DNA of 21,565 nucleotides from JBBTRN01 sp038065175 (GCA_038065175.1 JBBTRN010000008.1:1-21565); one strand, 5' to 3'; counted from the stretch's first letter, positions 12,961 through 19,872 are shown. A program made the numbers and translations. Notes: a model not told the origin generated them from the letters alone.

Positions 12961-13055
12961 AACATTAGTTTTAGTTTTCGATGGAGGTATCGGTAAAGGT
13001 TGGGTTAACGTTTAACAAAACCCTAAGACGATACTGTTATCGACACCCAAACCGA

Positions 13056-13973
13056 ATGCCAAAGATTCTCTTTATAGGCGATGTTGTGGGAAAACCCGGG
13101 CGAAAAGCGCTTGCCCAGATTTTGCCTATGTGGAAAGAAAAGTATAAACCGGATGTGGTGATTGTAAATGTGGAAAATTTGGCGCATGGCAAAGGCGTGA
13201 CGCCATCAACCCTGGCAGAAATTGACTCCCTGGGAGTGGACTGTTTTACTTCCGGCAACCATATTTTTAAAAAAAATGGCTTGTCTAATGAATGCTTTGA
13301 AAAATACAATAAACTTATCCGTCCGGCGAATTTTCCGCAAGAGTTGCCGGGGCATGGTTTTTACCGTTTTTCTAAAACTATTCACCCCCACCTAACCTCC
13401 CCCCTTAAGGGGGAGGAAAAAGACAGTGGGACATCTCCGCAGGTTCCCCTCCCTCGAGGGGAGGGGCTAGGGGAGGGTGGTGGTAGTCAACAATTTCTTG
13501 TAATCAACCTCAACGGCCAGGTGTTTATGGAAAAGCAGTTTGATGGTGCTATAGACAACCCATTTTTAACTATTGACCGTTTACTATCATCAGAAAGCCA
13601 AAAAGGTGATATAATATTAGTGGACTTCCATGCCGAAGCTACGAGCGAAAAGATAGCTATGGGGTACTACTTGGACGGTCGCGTAACTGTCCTAGTTGGC
13701 ACGCACACCCATGTACCCACGGCCGATGCCAGGATATTATCGGGTGGCACTGGCTATATAACCGACGTTGGTATGGTTGGGACTTTAAATTCCGTCATAG
13801 GTGTAAAAAAAGAAAATGTTTTAAGGAAATTCCTAAACCCGGAAGAAAAGTTTGTAAATGAATTGGAAGAGACAGGGGTAATGCAGGTGAATGGGGTGTT
13901 GATAGAAGTGGGTGATGATGGGAAAGCGGTGAAAATAGAAAAGTTGTATAGGGAAATTCCACAGTCTAAATAA
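13056..13973 (+). CDS. ymdB: YmdB-type calcineurin-like phosphodiesterase with repeat insertion
   Basis: Metal-dependent phosphoesterase family (TIGR00282/YmdB); the Bacillus protein hydrolyses cyclic nucleotides and affects biofilm formation. Start set at ATG 13056 (MPKILFIGDVVGKPGR), the family start; an upstream ATG at 12981 would add 25 residues encoded by repeat-like DNA. Metal ligands are seen: Asp9, Glu40-Asn41 in VNVENLAHGKG, Asn68-His69 in TSGNHIF, His in DFHAEATSEK, and His pair in GTHTHVPTADA. The end GYITDVGMVGTLNSVIG is typical. Length is 305, against about 260-270 usual. The excess is residues 110-145, a Pro/Gly/Glu-rich insertion between FYRFSKTI and QQFLVINLNGQVFM, encoded by palindromic repeats. 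Directly follows rny. Confidence 0.95.
   Translation: MPKILFIGDVVGKPGRKALAQILPMWKEKYKPDVVIVNVENLAHGKGVTPSTLAEIDSLGVDCFTSGNHIFKKNGLSNECFEKYNKLIRPANFPQELPGHGFYRFSKTIHPHLTSPLKGEEKDSGTSPQVPLPRGEGLGEGGGSQQFLVINLNGQVFMEKQFDGAIDNPFLTIDRLLSSESQKGDIILVDFHAEATSEKIAMGYYLDGRVTVLVGTHTHVPTADARILSGGTGYITDVGMVGTLNSVIGVKKENVLRKFLNPEEKFVNELEETGVMQVNGVLIEVGDDGKAVKIEKLYREIPQSK
13383..13487 (+). repeat. In-frame double-palindrome element inside ymdB
   Basis: First palindrome CCTCCCCC / GGGGGAGG around CTTAA (about 13396-13416). Second palindrome CCCCTCCC / GGGAGGGG around TCGAG (about 13446-13466). Outer C-rich (CACCCCCACC) and G-rich (GGGAGGGTGGTGG) ends partly pair. It replaces no conserved motif and keeps the frame. 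Confidence 0.75.
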
Positions 13974-14003
13974 ATTCCAAAATTTAAAAAGAAAGGTAAA
14001 ATT

Positions 14004-14483
14004 ATGGATAATAGAAGAGAATTTTTAGGAAAATTAGTAGGAAGTTTTGGGGCTGTGGCTGGTTTGGGTAAAGAGGCCCGTGGCCAAGTTAGAGAGAGCA
14101 ATCAAGAGAAACAAAAAAAGTTGGAACAAGCAATGTCAGAGGCAAAAAAGTACGAGCAGGTAGAAGGGGTGGGTTGTAAGGAATATATTGCTACAAAGAA
14201 AGATTCTAATGAAGAGCGCGAGTTGCATTATCAGCTTTTCGGCAACCGAAAAGCCTTGCGTAAAATTATGGGACAAATTTTAGAATATGCTGGAGCAAGT
14301 CTAGATGGGGTGGATTTTAGGGATGGTGCTGCGGTAAAAGAGGCAAACAAAATGGCGGAGCAAGCCCATAAGTTTTACGAAGAATTGAATAACGGAATTC
14401 AAAAAAGAGATGATGAGTTGCGACAAGCAGATAGGCAGGTTCTTGGTTTACCTTTGCCCCCACAAAATCCAAGACCAAGATAA
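14004..14483 (+). CDS. Small protein with twin-arginine-like signal, 159 aa
   Basis: Unknown function. Begins MDNRREFLGKLVGSFGAVAG: NRREFLGK resembles a Tat motif followed by a short weakly hydrophobic stretch. The rest is highly charged and mostly helical (QEKQKKLEQAMSEAKKYEQ, EANKMAEQAHKFYEEL). It has one Cys and a Pro-rich end (LPLPPQNPRPR). AAGAAAGG lies 8 nt before the ATG, one of the better ribosome-binding sites here. It shares the design of the 10189-10524 product (Arg-Arg-x-Phe start, short hydrophobic stretch, polar helical tail), but no clear sequence identity. Lies between ymdB and the methyltransferase. Confidence 0.72.
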   Translation: MDNRREFLGKLVGSFGAVAGLGKEARGQVRESNQEKQKKLEQAMSEAKKYEQVEGVGCKEYIATKKDSNEERELHYQLFGNRKALRKIMGQILEYAGASLDGVDFRDGAAVKEANKMAEQAHKFYEELNNGIQKRDDELRQADRQVLGLPLPPQNPRPR

Positions 14484-14505
14484 TAATCCAAATAAATAAT
14501 CAATA

Positions 14506-15039
14506 ATGGCAACAAAATTTATCAATCCAAGTTCAGTTATGGCCCAGACCGGGCTTATGCGCGGGGAGGTCGTGGCGGATTTAGGCTGCGGCAACGGTTT
14601 TTATGTTTTGCCGGCCGCCCAACTTGCGGGGCCCGAGGGAGAAGTAATTGCCGTGGATGTCCAGGAATCTAAATTAGCGGCAACCGTTTCCATTGCCAAC
14701 CAATATGGCTACCGTAATATTAAAGTTGTGAGAGCTGATTTAGCCAAGCCTTTGCTCGAAATTCCCCCTGCTTCCTGCGACATGGTTATATTGAGCAATA
14801 TAATGCATGAGATTGGGCAGGGTCGAGAGATGCTTTTAAAAAATGCCTACCGAATACTTAAAACCGGCGGGAAAATAGCGGTTATTGAATGGAAGCGGGA
14901 ACTTTCGCCGATTGGTCCTCCAATAAATAACCGTCTTGACCAACAGGCCGCGGAAATGGTATTAATGAAAGCGGGCTTTAGGAAAGGCAAGGATTTGGAG
15001 GCGGACGGATACCATTACGCGGTGCTGTTTTTGAAATAA
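14506..15039 (+). CDS. Class I SAM-dependent methyltransferase
   Basis: 177 residues with a Rossmann-type SAM fold. Motif I is VADLGCGNGFYVLPAA (about 24-39). The acidic end of strand 2 is VIAVDVQESKL, motif III region is VVRADLAKPL, and DMVILSNIMHEIGQ, then LKTGGKIAVIEWKRE, follow. Resembles the UbiE/COQ5 or Methyltransf_25 type; the substrate cannot be told. No Shine-Dalgarno site. The 22-bp gap to the preceding gene suggests co-transcription. Confidence 0.88.
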   Translation: MATKFINPSSVMAQTGLMRGEVVADLGCGNGFYVLPAAQLAGPEGEVIAVDVQESKLAATVSIANQYGYRNIKVVRADLAKPLLEIPPASCDMVILSNIMHEIGQGREMLLKNAYRILKTGGKIAVIEWKRELSPIGPPINNRLDQQAAEMVLMKAGFRKGKDLEADGYHYAVLFLK

Positions 15040-15045
15040 CCATCT

Positions 15046-15110
15046 ACTAATTACGAATAAAGATACGAATATACCGTAATCACAAATTCGTATATCTGTA
15101 ATAAATTAGT
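15046..15110 (+). repeat. Intergenic inverted repeat upstream of the small membrane protein
   Basis: Left arm 15046-15071 (ACTAATTACGAATAAAGATA and on) mirrored by 15084-15110 (AAATTCGTATATCTGTAATA and on). It ends 14 bp before the next ATG. Confidence 0.7.
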
Positions 15111-15124
15111 AATCTGGAGATGAA

Positions 15125-15520
15125 ATGTTCAATGATTTTTTAAACACAAAATTCCTTTTCCAAATCAATCGCGTGCAAATCCAGCCAGTGGACAAATTTT
15201 TTTTATTGGTAGGGGTTGTTGCATTTGCAATTGCGGTAATTTTAAAATTAGCTGCGAAATTCAGTCCCAGCCCGGTTGATTCTAAATACCGCAATAAACT
15301 ATTTAATGTTTTTTTATTTTTATCTTTGGCAGAACTGGTTTGGTACGGCGCTCGGGCGCAGCTAGTGAAATTTTTTGGTGCGCATTTTATGGCCGTTCTT
15401 ATTATCCTCATCGCGTTTATTTGGCTGGTGGTGGTGATATGGAAAATGTTTAGGAATTATCGGGGCGAGAAGACAGCATGGGAGAAAGAGCAGGTGAAAT
15501 TAAAATACTTGCCAAAATAA
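15125..15520 (+). CDS. Small multi-pass membrane protein, 131 aa
   Basis: Not recognised by family. Three likely membrane helices: about 24-45 (FFLLVGVVAFAIAVILKLAA), 60-78 (LFNVFLFLSLAELVWYGARA) and 86-108 (FMAVLIILIAFIWLVVVIW). A basic C-terminal tail follows (RNYRGEK...VKLKYLPK). GGAG sits 6-9 nt before the ATG, a good ribosome-binding site. The neighbouring genes give no function. Confidence 0.8.
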   Translation: MFNDFLNTKFLFQINRVQIQPVDKFFLLVGVVAFAIAVILKLAAKFSPSPVDSKYRNKLFNVFLFLSLAELVWYGARAQLVKFFGAHFMAVLIILIAFIWLVVVIWKMFRNYRGEKTAWEKEQVKLKYLPK

Positions 15521-15522
15521 TA

Positions 15523-15633
15523 CTACAAATCTACAAATGTATCCTAATCAACAAATGTCTACAAATACCTACAAATTTTGTTAGTTTTATTTGTAGACAT
15601 TTGTAGTATTTGAATAAATTTGTAGATTTGTAG
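15523..15633 (+). repeat. Long intergenic inverted repeat of CTACAAAT words
   Basis: Left arm 15523-15578 (CTACAAATCTACAAATG..., CAACAAATGTCTACAAATA) mirrored by 15587-15633 (TTTGTAGACATTTGTAGTAT, AATTTGTAGATTTGTAG). The word CTACAAAT recurs several times within each arm. It fills the gap and ends 3 bp before the yraN ATG. Confidence 0.8.
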
Positions 15634-15636
15634 CAT

Positions 15637-16119
15637 ATGTTCAATTGGCTTACCAAAATATCAGAACCCGAAAAGCCCAAAACCCTTGGGCAAATCGGCG
15701 AAGAGATTGCCCAGAAAGAGTATGAAAAAAAAGGCTATAAAATTATTGCCAGAAATGAATACAATAAAAAAGGCAAACGTTTAGGGGAAATAGATTTTAT
15801 CGCCCAAAACAAAGAGCAAATAATTTTCGTGGAAGTTAAAACCCGGGTGCAAGACAAAGGATTCTTTGGCACAGCTATTGAATCCGTAGACCATTTTAAG
15901 CAGATAAAGCTTTTGAAGGCCGTAAAGATGTACTTTTTGCGAAACCGGCATGCTTTGGATCTAAAATCTCAAATTGATGTGTGTATTATCAAGATAACCG
16001 ATTTTAGCCGCTTGCCAATAGTAGAAACAAACCCTTTTAAGTATGAGGCTTTAGACGGCATTGACAAAATTCCCCATTCTGCTAGAATATTAGCGAATGC
16101 AGTAGAAGACTGGAACTAA
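15637..16119 (+). CDS. YraN/UPF0102 family protein
   Basis: Restriction-endonuclease-like fold family of unproven function, often encoded near DNA-repair or rRNA-processing genes. It has 160 residues, slightly longer than the usual 120-130. Motifs: LGQIGEEIAQKEYEKKGYKI near residues 17-36, then the catalytic-like GEIDFIAQ and IIFVEVKTR (E-x-D...E-x-K). QIDVCIIKI follows later. The ATG follows the repeat directly, with no Shine-Dalgarno site. Confidence 0.9.
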   Translation: MFNWLTKISEPEKPKTLGQIGEEIAQKEYEKKGYKIIARNEYNKKGKRLGEIDFIAQNKEQIIFVEVKTRVQDKGFFGTAIESVDHFKQIKLLKAVKMYFLRNRHALDLKSQIDVCIIKITDFSRLPIVETNPFKYEALDGIDKIPHSARILANAVEDWN

Positions 16120-16169
16120 ATTCACAGATGCACGGATTACACAGATAACACTGATACTAGAAGGATAAT

Positions 16170-16194
16170 GGTGAGCCTAAGGCTCGCCTTTTTT
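16170..16194 (+). terminator. Intrinsic terminator after yraN
   Basis: GGTGAGCC (16170-16177) / GGCTCGCC (16181-16188), loop TAA, one G:T pair, then T6. Before it, 16122-16155 (TTCACAGATGCACGGATTAC, ACAGATAACACTGAT) is a fragment of the repeat family at 16947-17040. Confidence 0.85.
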
Positions 16195-16196
16195 AT

Positions 16197-16320
16197 TAAC
16201 AAATCGAATCAACGAATCCGGACCCCAGTACCACTCGCTCCGATGTTCATCGGCTCGGGTACGGGGCAAGCGAATCTACGAATGACAACGAATTGTTTAA
16301 TTCGTAAATTCGATCTATAT
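16197..16320 (+). repeat. Compound repeat: CGAATC-word element interrupted by a GC-rich hairpin
   Basis: AACAAATCGAATCAACGAAT on the left and GCGAATCTACGAATGACAAC, AATTCGTAAATTCGAT on the right form an inverted repeat. Between them is a hairpin: CCCC-A-GTACC (16223-16232) with GGTACGGGG (16258-16266), inner CCGATG (16240-16245) / CATCGG (16248-16253). Looks like one element nested in another. Confidence 0.6.
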
Positions 16321-16392
16321 ATGAACGATCAATTAGAGTAAATTTCTGGACAGCCAACCCCACCTCCAACAAAACCTTCTTTAAACAAAGGC

Positions 16393-16941
16393 TTGGTAAT
16401 TGTTTTAGTTGGCGTAATAGCTGTCTTGCTTGCCGGGGTAATTTATTTATTGACTGCCAAAAAAGCCGTAAGCCCTACAGAGAAGGAAAATAATCAGCAA
16501 GTAAAGAATCAGGATGAGGCCGCGGATTGGAAGACTTATGAAAATTCGAACCTAAATTTTGAGTTTCAGCATCCCTCGGATTTTATGGTCGAAGATGATG
16601 ACTATTCAAAAGATTATTATAAAGAAACCGGTAAGTATTGGTATCAGATAAGCCTAAAGAGCCAAGATATGGAAACTGTATTTGCAATAAATAATCCTGG
16701 CTTTGGTGGCCCATCATTAATTAACAAGCGGGACAATAAAATTGTCCTAGATGGCATAACAGCCAGTTATACTGTAGGCGATGCAAATCCAGATATGTTT
16801 GGTGAAGATTTTAAAAAGCGCATTGTAATTGTGCAATTTTCACAGGCTGGAAACGGATATTATGTACAGTTTAATTTACCAGAGAATTCTTCCGATTCAA
16901 TGGTGAAAAAGATTTTAGAAACTTTTAAATTTACTAATTAA
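16393..16941 (+). CDS. Membrane-anchored extracytoplasmic protein, N-terminus interrupted by a stop codon
   Basis: One N-terminal membrane helix (LVIVLVGVIAVLLAGVIYLL) and an outside domain. The domain opening WKTYENSNLNFEFQHPSDFM resembles PsbP-like/lipoprotein domains of Gram-positive and CPR bacteria. Function unknown. The only open start is TTG at 16393. In the same frame, ATG 16321 gives MNDQLE, then TAA (16339-16341), then ISGQPTPPPTKPSLNKG leading into the helix. That reads like the natural cytoplasmic N-terminus with one nonsense codon, perhaps CAA to TAA. The gene may therefore be a pseudogene, may restart internally, or the base may be an error. No ribosome-binding site is seen at the TTG. 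Confidence 0.6.
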   Translation: MVIVLVGVIAVLLAGVIYLLTAKKAVSPTEKENNQQVKNQDEAADWKTYENSNLNFEFQHPSDFMVEDDDYSKDYYKETGKYWYQISLKSQDMETVFAINNPGFGGPSLINKRDNKIVLDGITASYTVGDANPDMFGEDFKKRIVIVQFSQAGNGYYVQFNLPENSSDSMVKKILETFKFTN

Positions 16942-16946
16942 ATTAA

Positions 16947-17040
16947 ATTCACGGATGCACTGATATCACGGATCCGTGGATGGCGGTAAAATTAAATATT
17001 TAAGATCAGTGTTATCCGTGTGATCTGTGAATCAGTGAAT
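16947..17040 (+). repeat. Intergenic inverted repeat upstream of nusA
   Basis: Left arm 16947-16973 (ATTCACGGATGCACTGATAT and on) mirrored by 17014-17040 (ATCCGTGTGATCTGTGAATC and on). It ends 3 bp before the nusA ATG. Fragments of the same family lie before rpsP (6150-6195), after khpA (7236-7275) and after yraN (16122-16155). Confidence 0.75.
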
Positions 17041-17043
17041 ATT

Positions 17044-18354
17044 ATGAACGACGAATTAGAACAAGCATTACAACAAATAGAAGATGAAAAAGGCATACCT
17101 CGTGTCGAAATCTTGGCAATGATAGAAGCTTCGCTGGCCGCGGCTTTCCGTAAAGACTACGGCAAAAAGGAACAAAATGTACAGGCAGAATTTAACCCCG
17201 AGAATTTATCGGTAAAAGTTTTTGATGTGAAGGAAGTGATTGATGACGAGAAGGCTGTAGAGGTTGAAGGCGTGGAAAGCGAATTTGATTCCCAAAAACA
17301 GATCACCCTGGAAGAAGCAAAAAAAATCTCCGCCAAAGGCGGATCCGCATCTGGCGGAAAAAAGTCCTACAAAGTCGGCGACATAATAAAGACAGACATT
17401 ACGCCTAAAACCGGCACAAATTTTGGTCGCATTGCGGCGCAGACTGCCAAGCAGGTTATTATCCAAAAATTACGCGAAGCCGAGCGCAATATGCAATTTT
17501 CCGATTTTAAAGCCAAAGAAAGGACATTGCAAAACGGCATTGTGCAGAGGATAGAAGGCGATACGATCTTAGTAGATATGGGAAAAGTTACGGGGGTATT
17601 ATTCCCTTCTGAACAGATAAGGGGTGAACGTTATACAATCGGTCAGAGGTTGAAAGTTCTTATTTTACACGTGGAGCCCGCGGCAAAGGGCCCGAAAATT
17701 ACCTTGTCCAGGTGCCACCCGGATATGGTAAGGAAGCTTTTTGAATTGGAAGTGCCGGAAATATATAATGGCACTGTGGAAATAAAATCTTTGGCCAGGG
17801 AAGCCGGTTCGCGCACTAAAATTGCGGTCCAGGCTAACCAGGACGGCATTGACCCAATTGGCGCGTGCGTGGGGCAAAAAGGCTCCAGGGTGCAGACAGT
17901 TATGGCCGAATTGGGGGGCGAAAAAATCGACATAATCTTGCACGATGATGACCAGGTAAAATTTATTGCCAACGCTTTAAGCCCGGCAAAAATTTTAAGC
18001 GTCCAGCTGAATGAAGAAAATAAAGAAGCCAAAGTTGAAGTTTTAGAAGACCAGTTGTCTTTGGCTATTGGCAAGGCCGGTCAAAATGTCCGTTTGGCCG
18101 CGCGGTTGACTGGCTGGAAAATTGATATTAGTGGGATGAAGATTGGGGGAGAAGAAAAGAAGGATGAATCAGCCCATTCGACAAGCTCAGGGCAGGAAAT
18201 CGTGGATTCCTCCTCCGTTGACACATCCTCCGAAGCCTTGGCGAAGGAGGAAGCTTCGGCGGACAGGCAGGAATCAGGAGAAGAAACAGCCGAGACAATA
18301 GAGTCAGTCGAAACACCTGCCGAACAATCGGAGTCCGATGAAGGTAAGAAATAA
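17044..18354 (+). CDS. nusA: Transcription termination/antitermination factor NusA
   Basis: RNA-polymerase-associated factor for pausing, termination and rRNA antitermination. Start set at ATG 17044 (MNDELEQALQQIEDEKGIPR), the family start; a GTG at 17020 lies in the repeat. Domains: N-terminal polymerase-binding domain (about 1-130), S1 domain (RTLQNGIVQRIEGDTILVDM), then KH1 and KH2. The KH region includes GACVGQKGSRVQTVMAEL and LSLAIGKAGQNVRLAARLTG. Residues 96-105 (SAKGGSASGG) are an insertion before YKVGD, and the tail from about 366 is acidic, Ser/Glu-rich and largely repeat-encoded. rimP and infB, usual neighbours, are absent; clpP follows. Confidence 0.96.
   Translation: MNDELEQALQQIEDEKGIPRVEILAMIEASLAAAFRKDYGKKEQNVQAEFNPENLSVKVFDVKEVIDDEKAVEVEGVESEFDSQKQITLEEAKKISAKGGSASGGKKSYKVGDIIKTDITPKTGTNFGRIAAQTAKQVIIQKLREAERNMQFSDFKAKERTLQNGIVQRIEGDTILVDMGKVTGVLFPSEQIRGERYTIGQRLKVLILHVEPAAKGPKITLSRCHPDMVRKLFELEVPEIYNGTVEIKSLAREAGSRTKIAVQANQDGIDPIGACVGQKGSRVQTVMAELGGEKIDIILHDDDQVKFIANALSPAKILSVQLNEENKEAKVEVLEDQLSLAIGKAGQNVRLAARLTGWKIDISGMKIGGEEKKDESAHSTSSGQEIVDSSSVDTSSEALAKEEASADRQESGEETAETIESVETPAEQSESDEGKK
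17329..17358 (+). repeat. In-frame tandem palindrome inside nusA
   Basis: TCCGCCAAAGGCGGA (17329-17343) directly followed by TCCGCATCTGGCGGA (17344-17358): two 15-nt units encoding SAKGG and SASGG. Confidence 0.7.
18171..18275 (+). repeat. Repeat mosaic encoding the NusA C-terminal tail
   Basis: TTCGACAAGCTCAGGGCAGG (18177-18196) is a commonly dispersed bacterial repeat word. It is followed by TCCTCCGTTGAC, then TCCTCCGAAGCCTTGGCGAA with GGAGGAAGCTTCGGCGGACA (18226-18265), which can fold back. Frame is kept through all units. Confidence 0.55.
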
Positions 18355-18360
18355 TTAATT

Positions 18361-18436
18361 TTAAATTACAAATATCAAATTTCAAATGAATTCTTAATGC
18401 TTAAATTTTGAAATTTAGAATTTGATATTCGATATT
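18361..18436 (+). repeat. Intergenic inverted repeat upstream of clpP (AAATTTC family)
   Basis: TTAAATTACAAATATCAAAT, TTCAAATGAATTC (18361-18393) mirrored by GAATTTGATATTCGATATT (18418-18436). Ends 8 bp before the clpP ATG. Confidence 0.65.
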
Positions 18437-18444
18437 CTACGATT

Positions 18445-19020
18445 ATGCCACTTGTTCCTATAGTCATTGAAAAAACCCACATGGGTGAAAGAGCTTACGA
18501 TATTTACAGCCGCTTGCTGAAAGAGAGGATAATCTTTTTGGGCGAGGCAATAGACGACTCTGTAGTAAATACGGTTATTGCCCAATTATTGTTTTTGGAC
18601 GCGGAAAGCAGTAAAGAAGACATTAAAATTTATATTAATTCCCCGGGCGGAAGCGTAACTTCTGCTATGGCTCTTTACGACACAATTCAGCACGTCAAGG
18701 CGGATATTTCCACTATTTGTATTGGCCAGGCCGCTTCGGCTGCGGCGGTTTTGCTTGCTTGCGGAGCCAAAGGGAAAAGATTTTCCTTGCCCAATTCTCG
18801 AGTGCTCATTCACCAGGTAATGGGCGGAGTGGAAGGCCAGCAAAAAGATGTAGAAATTCAGGCGCGAGAGATGATGCGAATAAAAAATCAGATTAACGCA
18901 ATTTTGGCCAGACATACGGGCCAGCCTGTTTCCAAAATAGAAAAAGACAGTGACCGGGACTATTTTATGACAGCGGAAGAAGCAAAAAAATACGGAATCA
19001 TTGACAAAATCATTCAGTAA
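18445..19020 (+). CDS. clpP: ATP-dependent Clp protease proteolytic subunit
   Basis: Serine protease subunit that forms the tetradecameric degradation chamber for Clp ATPases; cytoplasmic. It has 191 residues, normal length. The catalytic triad is seen: Ser98 in GQAASAAA, His123 in SRVLIHQ, Asp172 in DRDYFMTAEEA. Usual SMGA/SMAS after Ser98 is here SAAA. YINSPGGSVTSAMALYDTIQ is the oxyanion/handle region. No clpX or tig lies in the window. No Shine-Dalgarno site; the start follows a repeat. Confidence 0.97.
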   Translation: MPLVPIVIEKTHMGERAYDIYSRLLKERIIFLGEAIDDSVVNTVIAQLLFLDAESSKEDIKIYINSPGGSVTSAMALYDTIQHVKADISTICIGQAASAAAVLLACGAKGKRFSLPNSRVLIHQVMGGVEGQQKDVEIQAREMMRIKNQINAILARHTGQPVSKIEKDSDRDYFMTAEEAKKYGIIDKIIQ

Positions 19021-19073
19021 TTTTACTCCTACTCGTATCAGCCCCTGTGGGGTCCCATTAGCTTGGGCGCTGC

Positions 19074-19136
19074 ATCTAGGGTCTGTTGCCGAATGAAATT
19101 TCACCTCAAAAGCCCATTCGGCAACAGACCCATCTA
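19074..19136 (+). mobile_element. MITE-like element: 53 bp, perfect 17-bp terminal inverted repeats, 5-bp flanking duplication
   Basis: GGGTCTGTTGCCGAATG (19079-19095) and its exact reverse complement CATTCGGCAACAGACCC (19115-19131) enclose 19 bp. ATCTA flanks both sides (19074-19078 and 19132-19136), as expected for a target-site duplication. There is no coding capacity. The flanking DNA (19021-19073 and 19137-19206) is GC-richer than other gaps, and I see no gene in it. Confidence 0.6.
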
Positions 19137-19206
19137 TTCGCCCTGGCTGCAACACCCCCTGGAGGCTTGTGCCACGAAGAAAGTTTTAGAGTCAAAGCGC
19201 AGAGAA

Positions 19207-19872
19207 ATGAAAAACCAAAAATCAACGCTTGGTCAACCAGGATTCACATTAATTGAACTATTAGTGGTCATTGCTATCGTCGGGCTTTTGGCCAGTATTG
19301 TTTTAGTTGGTTTAAATATCGCGCGGGTAAAAGCTCGCGATACTCAGAGGGTTGCAAATATTCAGCAAATAATGAAGGCTTTGGAATTTTATTACAACAC
19401 TAACGCGCGATACCCGGCGGTGACAGCGCCTTTTGGCGTCGGCGGCTGGGAAACCAGTAGCGCGGACCCGGCGCAGTGGCTGGAAGCTCTTGCTCCTTAC
19501 TTTGGAGGAAAAACTCCGGCTGACCCCATTAATCGCGCTGTTGAACCCAGTATGTTCGGGCCGAGGGCGGGAGATTATTATTTTGCTTATTACCGCTATG
19601 ACCCGCCGGCTTATTGCGCCTGCAATACAAGTTCGCTAACCTGTGTTGACGTAAGAAAACCCATAGGAGTTTTGGTGATTCGTAATTTGGAACAAATGGC
19701 GCCCGCCGACCTTCCTTTGTCCGGCATGCCGTTGCCTTTAAGCATTGCCTTGCCGCGCGCTGTCTGCGGCGAAAGCGGCGCGGATGGCGTGTGCACCCAA
19801 GCTGAATATTTAGCCGGCCAATGCCGCGACTGGTCCCAGGAGTTTGACTATTCACTGCTGTTAATTGAGTAA
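19207..19872 (+). CDS. Type IV pilin-like protein (prepilin N-terminal methylation motif)
   Basis: Surface-filament or pseudopilus subunit. Start set at ATG 19207: an 11-residue leader ending QPG, then FTLIELLVVIAIVGLLASIVLVGL, the prepilin peptidase recognition site and hydrophobic helix with Glu5. The in-frame upstream ATG at 19063 would translate the MITE-like hairpin. The C-terminal domain (about 50-221) has cysteines in YCACNTSSLTCVD and later CGESGADGVC...GQC, possibly disulphide-bonded. At 221 residues it is longer than the usual 130-180. The second pilin gene follows. Confidence 0.9.
   Translation: MKNQKSTLGQPGFTLIELLVVIAIVGLLASIVLVGLNIARVKARDTQRVANIQQIMKALEFYYNTNARYPAVTAPFGVGGWETSSADPAQWLEALAPYFGGKTPADPINRAVEPSMFGPRAGDYYFAYYRYDPPAYCACNTSSLTCVDVRKPIGVLVIRNLEQMAPADLPLSGMPLPLSIALPRAVCGESGADGVCTQAEYLAGQCRDWSQEFDYSLLLIE

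Noticed and set aside
12981..13055. Upstream ATG extending YmdB by 25 residues
   Set aside because: The family begins at the MPKILFIGD start; the region is a weak inverted repeat (TCGGT...TTGGGT / ACCCAAACCGA).
19063..19206. Longer N-terminus for the first pilin
   Set aside because: It would translate the MITE-like hairpin and give a 59-residue leader; ATG 19207 gives a normal prepilin leader.
19529..19855. Minus-strand frame of 108 residues opposite the first pilin
   Set aside because: Arg-rich shadow of a GC-rich coding strand, no ribosome-binding site, and the plus frame carries a clear prepilin signature.
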